Notes: generated by a model from the letters alone, not told the origin. A stretch of DNA of 64,000 nt from Tethya wilhelma (GCA_964030475.1 CAXIPT010000027.1:209233-273232), one strand, 5' to 3'. Shown: positions 11,003 through 21,964, numbered from the stretch's first letter. Made by a program: numbers and translations.

Positions 11003-11267
11003 ATGGCAGAGAAGGTAACCACCAAAACTGTCCTAGTTCAGTTCCAGGAGAGGAGCAGGCCTGTTACACTGAAGTGTGAGGGAACAGCTACTTCGGACTT
11101 AGAATTATTGAGCCTGGGTTTTGCAGAAGTGTTTGGAGATTGTTTACAAACGGAAGTGTTTTTCCAGATTGAAAATGAGAAGTGGGGAGGAAGATTTGTG
11201 GACATTCAGAAGGATGATGAAGTCAAAGATGGGAGTGTAGTGAAGGCTATATCAATACCAGTCCAAG
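11003..11267 (+). CDS. First exon of an unrecognised gene
   Basis: The ATG at 11003 opens a clean 88-codon exon that ends at a strong donor (GTAAGT at 11268). The protein starts MAEKVTTKTVLVQFQERSR and contains WGGRFVDIQKDDEVKDGS. Alternation of beta-like and acidic segments would fit a small ubiquitin- or PB1-like fold, but this is only an impression. No stop is met before the donor. Later exons were not identified; the intron contains the TTAA-flanked MITE at 11288-11942. The absence of frameshifts in an otherwise decayed region suggests a live host gene. Confidence 0.55.
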
Positions 11268-11287
11268 TAAGTCAGTTGTCCTATCAA

Positions 11288-11942
11288 TTAACCCTTTACA
11301 GCCCGTAATTACAGGACGCGATCACGTGTTGAAATACTGAATTAAAAATTAAATTTTAGTACTGTATGATTGTCACTTATTTTATAGCTCTAGCATTATA
11401 TTTGTTTCAAATAAGACAATCCATTGTGTTACACTACCTTTCTATTACCTGTATGACTGCTTATACCAGTGTGGTCCCAGCTGATCTTGGAAAATATTGT
11501 GCAAAAGTTGGAGGGTTCGAAGTTCAATAGATTTCCGAGCGTCTTTGGCTTTCTTTCTCCTTGGCTTTTAGTAGCTTCCAAACTAAACTCATAAATATAT
11601 AGACTAACTATCCCTCTACTACCACAAGTAGCGCTAAGCTTCTAATCCTAGAGACTACAGAGAAAACGAGCCAAGAAAACTTATCGTCGCGATCGCCGCG
11701 ATCGTGACCTCTCGTGGTTCATGACCTCGTAACGCCACACCTACTTATGGGTTCCAACTCAAACTTGGTATTTTACTAGAGCAGTACCTTACCTAAATGC
11801 ACACCGAGTTTAAAGTTCACTGCTATTGCACATTGCCCGGAGGCGCGCGCTAAAGGTGCAATGACGAGTATACTCGTCATCCGTATTTCGCGTGCATGCA
11901 ATAAATGACGAGTATACTCGTCATCCGGCTGTAAAGGGTTAA
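11288..11942. mobile_element. piggyBac-like MITE flanked by TTAA, with two 20-bp perfect palindromes
   Basis: TTAA occurs at 11288-11291 and 11939-11942. Just inside are CCCTTTACAGCC and its reverse complement GGCTGTAAAGGG. A TTAA duplication with 12-16 bp TIRs is the piggyBac signature. No transposase is present. The inner right side holds two identical palindromes (11861-11880 and 11905-11924) and GATCGCGATC-type sequence. Confidence 0.8.
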
Positions 11943-12390
11943 AGGAACTATATTTACTCAGTGTAGTTGTTGCATTTTGACACTGAGAAAACTGTGCCAC
12001 TATATTGCATATGGCACACTGTGTAGGTAGCAAACTGTGCCAGTATCAGACCACTATGCCATTATCTTCATGCTTTCATGAGTGAACACTGTAGTCTTGC
12101 TAATGCAACAAATTAGTTAGTGCACGCGCACTAGTGACCACATGCCAGATGCGGCCCGAGGGCCATACTGTGCCAATAACTGGCATGTGGCACTTGTGCT
12201 TGTGCAATAACTAATACTTAAGGCCTGGGTCAGTCATTAATATCCAATATCTTCGTAACAAATTTACCTTTTTCCATGAAACTGAGAGTAAAATTGCCTG
12301 GACTAATAGTGACTAATTGATATGCAAATTAGGTCATGTGATCTTTTTGGTTCAATTTATGAATAATTAATTAGGCTGAGGACAACCCCT

Positions 12391-12621
12391 GTTGCTATGG
12401 CAACCAAACTTTATCAACTTGATCAGTAGATGATGCTTAACAAAATGTTGTTGGGGGTGTCATAATGCATTATTGAATTAATTTTTTCTATTAAATGCAC
12501 ACCAGCCGAAACCTTCTCGGCCATATCTCCTGAACGGTATGACGAAATTTTACCTCCCTTTGATAGATTGTACTTTATGATGATACAGATCCTGTTCTCA
12601 AGTTTTGGTTGCCATAGAAAC
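12391..12621. repeat. Inverted repeat with X-box-like ends
   Basis: GTTGCTATGGCAACCAAACT at 12391 faces AAGTTTTGGTTGCCATAGAA ending near 12620, a pair of inverted ends about 230 bp apart. A related unit lies at 32892-33137. The inner sequence is non-coding. Confidence 0.5.
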
Positions 12622-12796
12622 AGGGGAAGTCCTCCAGAAAATGAATTATTCATATTTTTAGTGAAGTTGTTAAAACTTCAATATTTTCATATGACTATTA
12701 ATTATTTAATTTAGAAACATGTAATAGAAAGGTTATATTTTGAGGGAATGTAATAATATTTAGCAAAGAAGGTAGTAGATTTAGTCAATATGATTT

Positions 12797-12898
12797 TTTA
12801 TTACGCTGTGTATAGTGCACCGGCACCGGGATCAGAATATCCAGCTTTAGAGTACCGGCTCCGTGGGCGCAGCGCTCTAAATAGAGAATACCGGCACC
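12797..12898. repeat. Terminal inverted repeat of the ZSWIM/PHD MULE family (3' side)
   Basis: About 100 bases starting TTACGCTGTGTATAGTGCAC and containing CCGTGGGCGCAGCGCTCTAA match the reverse complement of 29698-29803 closely. It lies just beyond the PHD-encoding C-terminus (minus strand), while the other copy lies just upstream of the transposase N-terminus. Long TIRs are typical of Mutator-like elements. Confidence 0.75.
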
Positions 12899-13546
12899 TT
12901 GCATGGATGAGCTGCGTGGCTCGAGCTAACTGGGAGCTGCTGTGTGCTGCCCTATAGTTATGACATTATTATACAAGAAACAATTGTACACAGAAACTTT
13001 TGATAGATAACAAAAGTACACACAACCAAAAAAGTGTCTGAGAAATTCAGGTTGCACAAATCAGTAATAAAAGACATCACATAAATCAATCGACAATCTT
13101 CGCAGAAGCACAGCAGGTGCGACAAAACCATTCCTTGGATTTCGGGTGCTTAACTATGCCAACACAACTGAAGTGAAACCACAGTAGACAAGATTCACAA
13201 ATTACTGACTGACCAGTGTCTAAGTCATGCTGACAGCTCTTACAAACCCATCTCATATTTTGTTCTTGTAATTGACAACCTGCTCGACTATCAACCAGGC
13301 ATCATACGTGAAATGCTTTCGCCCCAAACATATATCCACATTTTCATCCGCAACAGAATCTGGAAATTGTTCAGGCATACACTCAACTTGCTCTTCTTCT
13401 ACTAAGGTTCCTTTCTTAGTACATTGCTGCACAACATCTTTGTCAAGAAACCATCCAAGAATAACTGCATAATCATATGACAAAACAAACATACAATCAT
13501 AATTATTGAGTATAGACATGACCCATGCATGTCTATACTAGTCTTG

Positions 13547-13610
13547 TTCCCAGGCTCCTTCCTCCTCGCATTATTTTTCTTTGAAAATAACGAGGAGCAG
13601 CCTGGGAACG
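13547..13610. repeat. Short hairpin inside the MULE intron
   Basis: TTCCCAGGCTCCTTCCTCCT faces AGGAGCAGCCTGGGAA around a small loop. Its edge coincides with one breakpoint of an inversion seen between MULE copies A and 2. Confidence 0.6.
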
Positions 13611-13658
13611 AGGGTGTGTATAGCACTATCATAGTTACTGGAGATACATAATCTATAT

Positions 13659-13773
13659 TACCATATAGCGGGAAATTTTCAGGGTGCAAATTTTCGTGAA
13701 AAGCCTAGACCACGCTTCAGAAGAAAATCAGAACGAAAATTTGCATCCCACGGAAATTTCCCGCTATACGGTA
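13659..13773. mobile_element. Family D MITE (TACCGTATAGCGGGAAATTT ends)
   Basis: Ends read TACCATATAGCGGGAAATTT and AAATTTCCCGCTATACGGTA, inverted and near perfect. The element is 115 bp long, non-coding, and sits in the intron of MULE copy A. Related elements are at 17348, 31611 and 47160; 59578 and 56481 are more distant relatives. Confidence 0.75.
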
Positions 13774-14202
13774 TGACCATTTACCAAATAATTATAGCAT
13801 ACCTTCTTCTTTCTTCGAAGTGTGTAGTTTCCGGAAACTAATGGGCCTTTTAGCACATTCTATTGTTTTAGCTTCCTTTTTAGAAGGTAGACCGATAGTA
13901 GTGAGATGATGTCCTTTTGGTCGACCTCTTCGCTTTAGCAAAGGAGGAACTTTTATACCGTCATTGACTTTGGTCAAAACTGAGGACGTACTGCCTTCTA
14001 TTTCATTTCCAGTGGAGCTAGAACTCATGCTTGAAGTGGGTTTTGATGGCTCATCATGGCTTGTCTCAGAGTTGGTGCATGAAGTGATAGGTGGAGGCTT
14101 GATGATGTCACAGCTACCACGTGCACAGGGCATTTCATCATCGCTATCATCACCTGTGTAGGACATGCAGTGCAGGTATAGATCTTATTGTAAGACATTT
14201 GN

Positions 14203-14302
14203 AAACAGAGGCCTGCCTTATCCAAGAATATGCGGAGCAGGTACTTGACACCAAGGTCAAGTACCTGCTCCGCATATTCTTGGATAAGGCAGGCCTCTGT
14301 TT
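14203..14302. repeat. Perfect 47-bp inverted repeat with 6-bp loop abutting a contig end
   Basis: Bases 14203-14249 and 14256-14302 are exact reverse complements around ACCAAG, and the left arm starts immediately after the N. It falls inside the BEL/Pao gag frame. Exact identity plus the contig edge suggests a cloning, read or template-switch artefact rather than biology. Confidence 0.75.
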
Positions 14303-14762
14303 TCTCAGTGAATGAAGAGACAATGTCAGCAATGGAGGTAGTCTTCTTCCTAATGTTGGTGAGTTTCTTGGAGATCAGCTTCAGTTGATCCTCCTTTGGG
14401 TTGCATGGTGAGCAGAGAGCTATGAGAGATTCAATAGATGAATGTAACTGGGCCACACTGTCATCATGTAGATCTAGTGCCTGCTGTTCAGCCCTGAGAG
14501 TCTCCTCATCGTCGATGAGATCGAGAAGTTCATAGTGGTAACCTTTGAACTCTGAGTCAAGATTACCTAACCTTTCCAGCATTCGCTGGGCGTGGCCAAT
14601 ACTAGCAGGGTCTTTGTGCTTGGATTCTAGTTCTCCAACACGAGTCGACATGCGAGTTAGAGAGGCTTTTACGACTCCTCTCCTCTTTCGTAACGATACT
14701 TGTGTTGCCTTCTCGGACGTCTTTGACGACTTCATGACGAAATGTTGTAGTTGAGTGAACAC
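14256..14762 (-). pseudogene. BEL/Pao-type gag N-terminal fragment
   Basis: The frame starts at the ATG at 14762 and runs to the inverted repeat near the N. It has a basic N-terminus (LRKRRGVVKASLTRM) and then long charged helices. The LLDLIDDEETLRAEQQALD segment is typical of the coiled-coil start of BEL/Pao gag proteins. No stop occurs before the contig edge. The rest of the element is missing here. A BEL/Pao integrase at 37773-38800 could be the same family but is not contiguous. Gag would form the particle in which the RNA is copied. Confidence 0.6.
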
Positions 14763-15339
14763 GTGGCTTTACCAAACATACGATTTTGCGACGAAAGCTA
14801 ACAGTTCTAGAGTCTAACCATCAAAATGCCTTTATAGTTGACAACTATCCAGCTCGAAGAACCAAAATGTTTGAGCCAGACTCTAGATGCAATCAGATTA
14901 CTCTACTCACGCACACACTCACTGACTTCAAAATTTATCATTACGTAGTAGCATAGAAAAAAAACAAACATAACGACCAATACCTACATGTACATAATTA
15001 CAGTCTCAAACAAGGTTTTCGCTTGATAGGTCACATATATAGTAGTATATATCCATGTCTCAACAGGGAAGGGTCATTACTTAAATTGCTCATGTTTTAC
15101 TGTTAATCTTTTGAGAGCACTTGTACTTGTCCTCATTAGTGCCTGGTTATACCTAAAGTCCATCTGGTTTGAGAATGCCGGTAGAAAAACTTGAATAATT
15201 TTCTAAATATCAAACCGATTTCAAAGTTTCAAGCACTATTGGAAAGCGCTTGATCTTCCCGTCCTTTTGGTCGCTTTTTCAGCTTCCTACGCCTTACCAG
15301 TCAAAAGTTGGTTATGGATCTTATTCACCTCCGGCGGCA

Positions 15340-16735
15340 TTCTCAAACCAGATCGACTTTAGTGGATTTAGCTCAACTGCCATAGAGTTATACATCTGCA
15401 GTAGTGATGTCCTAGCTTGATTTAGGTGCATCTGTTGAAGTATTTTGTGATGAAGACAAAAATATGAAAGGCTTGATTTTCAGGATGAACAAATGCGAGA
15501 ATGATACTTTCAAAGCATACCCAGAACTACTATGCGTAGATGCAACTTACAAATTACTGGAACTTCACTTACCTGTGTACCTCATGCTCAGCGAAGATTC
15601 TAATGGTCAAAGCGAGGTGACGGCAGTGTGCCTTCTAGTACAAGAGGATGCCACTAGTGTCACTTGGATGGTTGAAACTTTCAAGAAACTTAATCTGAAT
15701 TGGGAAAAAATCCGTGTCATCATGGCAGACAAGGACATAGGTGAAAGAGATGTATTAAAGAAAAGCATTCCCAACGCCTCTGTTCAAATTTGTTTGTTCC
15801 ACACTTTAAGAAGCTTTAAGAGGGAGATTACATGCGAGAAGATGGGTATATTATCAGGCCAGAGAAATATGTGCTTAGAGCTACTTCAGCAAATGTGCTA
15901 TGCACATGAATATTGTGATCTATATTCTCGCCTTCAAAGCTCTGCTTCCAAAGAAGTAGTGACATACTTCAATGAGAATTGGCACAGTATCCGGAATGAG
16001 TGGGTTCTTGGCATGAAGTCCAACTGTGGTAACTTCCTAAATTTCACTAACAACAGGCTTGAATCTAATAATGGCAAGCTCAAACAAGTCATTAACCGCC
16101 ACAGCTCCCTTGAAGACTTCATTGAAAAGTTTTTTATCATTCTAACAGCACTGCGTACAGAGCGAGACCATAAAGCTGCCAAAAGGTCAAAGTGAGCCCC
16201 TTTGGAGAAGACAGTCCTGAGAGCCAATATTCGAAGCTTCTTACAACTTATGCTACTGAATATGTCCACAAACAGCTAACTCTGTCTAAGAAAGTGCACA
16301 GCTTTTTTGAAAGTGAAGGATGCTACACTGTTGACACAACAGAGGGAAAGAAACGTGTCTCCCTTGATAGCTGTGAATGTATATTTCATTCTTCAATGCT
16401 TCTTCCATGCCACCACATCTTTGCACTGAGGTCAAAGCTTAAACAACCTCTCTTTGATGAAGCATTGTGTAACAATCGATGGACTACTGCTTACTATAGA
16501 TGTACACAGAGGCTAGCACAACAATCTTCTGTACACCTTGTAACTGCTCCAAAGAACACCATCATAAACTCAACGAACATTAGAAGTTTCGTACAGCTTC
16601 AGTTATTACTGCAGAGCTCGCGTCTGTTGCCAGTACTGTGTCGAATGTCCACTTTGAGCGCCGGATTGAGCTTCTTGAAGATCTGGTTTCTCATTGGAAA
16701 GCTGGCATAGAAGTTGCTCTAGTAGATGCAGATTG
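15340..16735 (+). pseudogene. MULE transposase with SWIM zinc finger (copy 2)
   Basis: From 15464 a long clean frame carries the MULE domain. LLCVDATYKL holds the first catalytic Asp, IMADKDIGERDVL holds the second Asp, and a helical region ends near FTNNRLESNNGKLK, a plausible site for the catalytic Glu. After a frame change near 16195, SLDSCECIFHSSMLLPCHHI gives the CxC...CxH pattern of a SWIM finger. ZSWIM1/3-type animal proteins derive from such transposases. Upstream, 15340-15463 is broken relative to copy 3. The enzyme would cut and reinsert the element at its long TIRs. A donor at about 16735 is followed by a TG-rich intron. Confidence 0.8.
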
Positions 16736-16818
16736 TAAGTTGTTTGTGTGTGTTTGTGTGTGTGTGCGTGTGCGTGTGTTTGTGCATGTGCGTGCATGCG
16801 TGCATGTGTGTGTGTACA
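16736..16818. repeat. TG-rich microsatellite in the MULE intron
   Basis: Alternating TGTG with GCATG interruptions. The equivalent intron in the 27209-27577 fragment holds a longer CA run, so the repeat is part of the element. The open frames it creates are not genes. Confidence 0.85.
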
Positions 16819-16862
16819 CTCACAAATGCAGTGTCATACAATAAGATCTATACCTGCACTGA

Positions 16863-17994
16863 ATGTCCTACACAGGTGATGATAGCGATGATGAAATGCC
16901 CTGTACACGTGGTAGCTGTGACATCATCAAGCCTCCACCTATCACTTCATGCACCAACTCTGAGACAAGCCACGATGAGCCATCGAAACCCACTTCAAGC
17001 ATGAGTTCTAGCTCCACTGGAAATGAAATAGAAGGCAGTATGTTCTGAGTTTTGACCAAAGTCAATGACGGTATAAAAGCTCCTCCTTTGCTAAAGCGAA
17101 GAGGTCGACCAAAAGGGCATCATCATCTCACTACTATCAGTCTACCTTCTAAAAAGAAAGCTAAAACAGTAGAATGTGCTAAAAGGCCCATTAGTTTCCG
17201 GAAACTACACACTTCGAAGAAAGAAGAAGGTATATGCTATAATTACTTGGTAAATGGTCAAAACACATCATACCGTATAGCGGAACGAGGGTATATGTAT
17301 AGCACTATCATAGTTACTGGAGAACGTGGATCATTACATAATCTATATTACCGTATAGTGGGAAATTTTCAGGGGTGTAAATTTTCGTGAAAAGCCTAGA
17401 CCGCGCTCCAGAATAAAATCAGAATGAAAATTTGCCAAAAATAATGAAAATTTGCACCCCACGGAAATTTCCCAAGGCTGCTCCTAGTTATTTTCCGAGA
17501 AAATAAATGCGAGGAGGAGCCTGGGAAAAAGACTAGTATAGACATGCATAGGTCATGTCTATACTCAATAATTATGATTGTATCTTTGTTTTGTCACATG
17601 ATTATGCAGTTATTCTTGGGTGGTTTCTTGACAAGGATGTTGTGCAGCAATGTACTAAGAAAGGAATCTTAGTAGAAGATAAGCAAGTTGAGTGTATGCC
17701 TGAACAAATTCCAGATTCTGTTGCGGATGAAAATGTGGATATATGTTTGGTGCAAAAGCATTTCACGTATGATGCGTGGTTGATAGTCGAGCAGGTTGTT
17801 AATTACAAGATCAAAAATATGAGATGGGTTTGTAAGAGCTGTCAGCATAACTTAGACACTGGTCAGTCAGTAATTTGTGAATCCTGTCTACTGTGGTTTC
17901 ACTTCAGTTGTGTTGGCATAGTTAAGCACCCAAAATCCAAGTAATGGTTTTGTCGCACCTGCTGTGCTTCTGCAAACATTGTTGATTGATTTAT
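16863..17994 (+). pseudogene. MULE C-terminal linker and PHD finger (copy 2)
   Basis: Same order as copy A: MSYTGDDSDDEMPC linker, KRRGRPKGH basic patch, an intron with MITE sequence, then SILNNYDCIFVL and PHD residues WVCKSCQ and VICESCLLWFHFSC. An in-frame TAA at 17942 replaces the Glu codon of copy A and removes the last two zinc ligands (WFCRTC is still readable beyond it). The second exon start has also lost the shared frame near 17046. The intron carries an internal segment in inverted order relative to copy A. Confidence 0.72.
17348..17470. mobile_element. Family D MITE, inverted relative to copy A
   Basis: Begins TACCGTATAGTGGGAAATTT and ends with CACGGAAATTTCCC. The same internal text as 13659-13773 is present but flipped with respect to the surrounding MULE intron. 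A 20-bp internal duplication (AAAATTTGCC and AAAATTTGCA) is seen. Confidence 0.65.
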
Positions 17995-18096
17995 TTCATG
18001 TCTGATTTGTGCAACTTGAATTTCTCAGACACTTTTTGGTTGTGTGTACTTTGGTTATCTATTAAATCTTTGTAATGGTTTATTTCTAAACATTAA

Positions 18097-18598
18097 AACT
18101 TGGTACATATATTTACCACTGGAGTGTCTTCACACACACCAAGTTTAAGCATAATGTGATCAAGGGGGGGCGGGGCTAGTCCAAATAAATGCACTTTTAA
18201 AAATGCGCAACTGTAGCTAATTAGCTACGCCTACCAAATTTTGTCACAAAATTTTTTTGCTTGGTATCTTTCCTATTCTGCCTGGAACAACCTGGATTGA
18301 GCTTGAGTTTCGGAGAAATGCTTCAAAACCCCAAAATTCTAATAAATGCACACCTACTTAAGTAAGAATATTTCTACAGCTAATTACCCCACCCCTAGGT
18401 TCCACCCACTAATACATTGCCCACCATTAAGTTATGTCAGAAAAAAATTTTGGTGGGCGTGGCTACTTAGCTATACAGTTGCGCATTTTTAAAAGTTCAT
18501 TTATTTTGACCATCCCCGCCCTTCTTTATCACGTGATGCTCAAACTTGGTGTGTCTGAAGAAACTGCAGTGGTAAATATTTGTACCAAGTTCAAATGC
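18097..18598. mobile_element. Fold-back MITE with about 165-bp arms
   Basis: The left arm (18097-18262) has TTCACACACACCAAGTTTAA and AAAAATGCGCAACTGTAGCT. The right arm (18430-18598) is its inverted copy with scattered differences. The middle is a separate AT-rich spacer. The plus open frame at 18434 is derived from the arm and is not a gene. Confidence 0.75.
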
Positions 18599-18787
18599 TT
18601 AAAATTAAACCAGTACAAAGATATTCCTAACCAAACCTCGGCATTGCCGAAATGGCTGCTATATGCCTTAACAAACCTGAGTAACATTTGACTCTCTAGC
18701 TTTTTGACAGGCTGGTGATAGATAGTCTACACTAAGGCCTCGTTTTTAAAATGTAATTAAGTTACTCACCACCAAACCACAACTACT

Positions 18788-21495
18788 CAGGGCCGTAGGA
18801 AGGAAATTTGTAGTGGGGAGGCTATGCTCTGGCCAAAGGCCAGAGCCCCTCTAGGGGGGTCTGGGGGCATGCCCCCCTGTAAAATTTTGGCATTTTTCAT
18901 TGCTGGAGATTAATTCTAAGCCAATTTTGGTGTATAAAATGACAGCTCAATTAAGTGACAACAGCTTACAAAGTTATGTGTGAAAACAAAATAGTATGAT
19001 AAATAATGAGTGTCCTACCTATCTATATAGAGTGGGAAAAGTCAGTTAGTGTAATCAGATGGCTTGAATTCTGATCCAAAGAAGTTTTTTCTGTGATCAC
19101 TACCCTCAATAAAGTCATTGGCAACAGCAATAAGATCCAGCTCATCTGTGTGGCTCTTATGAACATGCAGGACCATCAAATTCTTGAGTCGCTGTTGAGT
19201 TATTGTGGAACGGAGGTAGGTCTTGATACGTCGGACAGCACTAAATGATCTTTCACTTTGTGCATTGGTTGCTGGCATTACAAGCAGAAGCAACACTAAC
19301 TTACTCACCTGACATGGTAAATCTACTTTTGCTGGTGTGCAATCATGAAAAAAGACAAAGATATCAGAAAGAGTGACTTCCTCAACAGTATTGAAATGCT
19401 GTGAAAAAATTTCAAGTTGAGTGGAAAGCTGTAAGGAGTCAAAATCTGAGCTGTAAAAGGAAAGAACAAAGTGTAACTCTTCCTGGTAGTCTTGAGACTT
19501 AGCAGCTTTGAGGAGAAGGGTCTGTACCTTGGCATACATCTTGTAGCCTGGCTGCTCAAAACGATCTGAAATGCAAGAAGTAATAAGGTCAAGAGCTTCA
19601 AAATACAGTGTCCGATAGTACTCTAGGAAAAGGAGGTGCTGATCCATCATCAAAGCGACGAGGAGCCTTTCTACGACGAGGTAAAGCTGGCTCCTCAACA
19701 TCAAGCTCATCGGCCGATGCACATAACCTCTTCCAGAATGATTCAAAGTTTGAATCAGATCGTATACTTTGCAAGGTGGTGAGGGTTGAGTGCATTACTT
19801 CCTGGCCTTCAGCTGCAGACATGTCACCCCTTTGCAGTGTCCTGCTAAGATTACCTGTGTGTCTGAGTATGATCGAGGAGACCTAGAGTCACACCAAAGA
19901 AGAAGTCAAACTTCCTCGAGCAGCAACACCTTGGATCCTTGCTTTCATTTCTGTATCCTGAACAACCTCCAACGATTCATCCCAAAGTTCCAAAAGAATC
20001 TTGAAATTATCGAGGATACTCTTCAATGCTTCTGCCTTCACTGTCCACCTTGTTGGACAGAGCACACGGATTCCTGGAGAATCACTAGCCAATTCTTCCT
20101 TCAGTCGTTTGAAGATAGCATCACCGCGTGGAGACTTGTTAATTAGCTTTGTGATCTCGTGTGTGGTGTCTAGAGCATCTCGCATTAACTTGCACTGCCG
20201 AATGGTATCCGCACAATGTCATGCTAAATTTAGTGAGTGACCATAACAGTGGGTAAATAGTGCTCTAGGCTCATCTGCTCGTACTCTTGCTGCTACACCA
20301 GACTTTGCTCCAGACATGGCTGAAGCTCCATCGTAGCACTGACCCCTTACTTTCGACACAGCAAGATTCAGCCTCAGAAGTACATCAGATATGACTCTGT
20401 AGAGTCTATCTGCTTCTATGGACTCAAGCTGGTAGAGCCCAATGAACTCTTCATGTGCCTCAAATCTCGGACTCACCCATCTCAAACAGACTACAACCTG
20501 TTCAATGTTCACAACATCTGCTGTTTTATCGATCATGATTGTATAGAATGGAGAGCTTTGGAGATCACATGCTATCTTACGAAAGATACGTGTAGCCATA
20601 ACCTTCACCATCTCATTCTGGATGTCAGGTGAGGTATACTTGTCTGTCTTTCGCTTTATCCATTGGCTGAGAGTACTGTCATCCTCAGAATGAAGACTGA
20701 TGAGTTGCATAAAATTGGAGTTTGTCTTATCACCATCACCACGAAATGCAATGGCTTGTCTTGAGAGAAAGCGTGCATTTGAAAGCAATTTCAAAAAGCA
20801 CTTTCTACGCTCCAATCGCTGCTTTGAGAGCTGAGATGAAAGCAACTCATCGACTTGGGGGGTGGTAGCTGGGAGAGTGATGGTTGCAAGCACAGCCTGT
20901 TGATGGCAATGGCTAGCCTGATGCTTGTTGAATTTAGCAGTTGCATCTTTCCAATTGGAGAATTCTGCCGAAATAAAGGACTGTTCCAAGTTGCAAACAG
21001 ATTGGAGATGTCTGTTCTTAAAAGCAACTAAGCAAGTGAAGCAAAAACTAAGATTTCTCTCCTCATCATAGTGGAGCCAAGGCCACCTGTCAAACCACTG
21101 CAGCTGGAAAGAACGTTTCACTATGCTGGTCTTCCCAAATTCTCTTTGTGGGAACTTGAAAGACCTTGGCTGGTGTGGCTGGTCACCCACCTCAGGAATG
21201 TCACTATGGCTATGGCTTGCCATTTTCAAACACTTGAACAGCTGATGTACATTTCCTGTTTTTCCAGCTGATGTAATCGCATGTGTGCGCACGCGCCTAC
21301 GTGTAGTGATCAAATTTCCTGTCACGTGCATGGCATTACCGGTAGTAAATAATAAAATATTTAAATGAAGTCAGAAGTCAGTGCCAGTTGTAGGCTTGCT
21401 AAACTGTCTAGGTAAGCAGTTTAGCTATGACATGATTGGACTAAAAAAGTGGGGAGGCTGAGGCCTCCCCAGCCTCGCCTACTCCTACGGCCCTG
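18788..21495 (-). mobile_element. hAT transposon, full length with TIRs and 5-bp target duplication
   Basis: The left end CAGGGCCGTAGGA and right end TCCTACGGCCCTG are inverted. CTACT lies directly outside both ends (18783-18787, 21496-21500), a 5-bp duplication. Inner ends share GTGGGGAGGCT. The element is 2708 bp long and carries one minus-strand transposase gene with a few frame breaks, so it was autonomous until recently. Confidence 0.88.
19042..21331 (-). pseudogene. hAT transposase, TTF-type zinc finger/ZMYM-like, frameshifted
   Basis: From 21331 the N-terminal 370 residues are open. They show a TTF-type zinc-finger region (FDRWPWLHYDEERNLSFCFT), then the DUF4371-like catalytic fold with FYTIMIDKTADV and GQCYDGASAMSG, which hold catalytic aspartates. 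The frame breaks near 20220, resumes at 20185 with VLCPTRWTVKAEAL, breaks again around 19890-19620, and ends at 19042 with the C-terminal dimerisation signature PATNAQSERSFSAVRRIKTY. hAT enzymes cut the element out by hairpin formation on flanking DNA. Total coding length of about 750 residues is normal for the group. At least three indels disable it. Confidence 0.88.
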
Positions 21496-21500
21496 CTACT

Positions 21501-21960
21501 ACGTGTTACATCTAACCATGTGTTTTGTTCTGACATCATCATAGCTCTCAAGTTGCAGGTGTGATACTGCATTTTTAAGAGTGAGATTGGCCGAAATTAA
21601 GCAATTAATGCGTGAGATATGCCTAGCTGCACATAAATTAGCCTTGTTTTTGCGTAATTTATACTGCGTGTATTTGCCAGATTGTTTTCTAGAACGCTTT
21701 TGTTCTTAGCTAGTACAAATTAGATCGTTTAAGTACTAGTTTTACAAGTACAAGAAGCTAATAGAAGCTGATTATAGCTTACTCTGAAGCGTGAGATTGA
21801 AGACTACTGGGTGTGAGAGCGTGAGATTGCTTGCTAAATCGTGAGACTCACGCCTAAGGCGTGAGACTTCAGAGGTCTGCATCATTACCACAAACTCAAA
21901 TTTACACGCACTATTAATATAAAGGGATTTTTTATGGCTACATAAAGATAAAAACATAGA
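21501..21960. other. Non-coding interval with GCGTGAGATT motifs
   Basis: GTGAGATTG or GTGAGACT recurs at about 21580, 21790, 21818, 21838 and 21857, in both orientations around CACGCCTAAGGCGTGAG. This could be the end of a small unclassified repeat. No gene was seen. Confidence 0.35.
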
Positions 21961-21964
21961 GTTT

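Larger units (their letters stand above)
13086..14201 (-). pseudogene. ZSWIM-type MULE transposase, C-terminal part with PHD finger (copy A)
   Basis: Minus-strand exons: 14166-13801 encodes an acidic start (MSYTGDDSDDEMPC), a Ser/Thr/Pro linker and an AT-hook-like KRRGRPKGH. After an intron, 13519-13086 encodes MSILNNYDCMFVLSYDYAV and then a complete PHD zinc finger (WVCKSCQ, VICESCLLWFHFSC, WFCRTC) ending in a TGA at 13086. The C4HC3 spacing is intact, which suggests chromatin or histone-tail binding that could steer insertion. The catalytic part is cut off by the contig end at 14202. The matching copy 2 is at 15340-17994. Confidence 0.7.
15014..18070 (+). mobile_element. ZSWIM/PHD MULE element, copy 2, truncated at both ends
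   Basis: The plus strand carries the transposase and PHD-tail regions in order. At the 5' side the copy abuts a family A MITE terminus (GGTTTTCGCTTGATAGGTCA at 15013). At the 3' side similarity to copy A stops near 18070, before the long TIR. It is the only copy in the window with catalytic domain and C-terminus contiguous. Confidence 0.75.

Noticed and set aside
16606..16844. Frames rich in Val/Cys or His/Thr around a TG run
   Set aside because: Low-complexity microsatellite translation inside an intron.
21785..21870. GCGTGAG motif cluster as a regulatory array
   Set aside because: Spacing is irregular and it lies in decayed non-coding DNA. More likely an element end.
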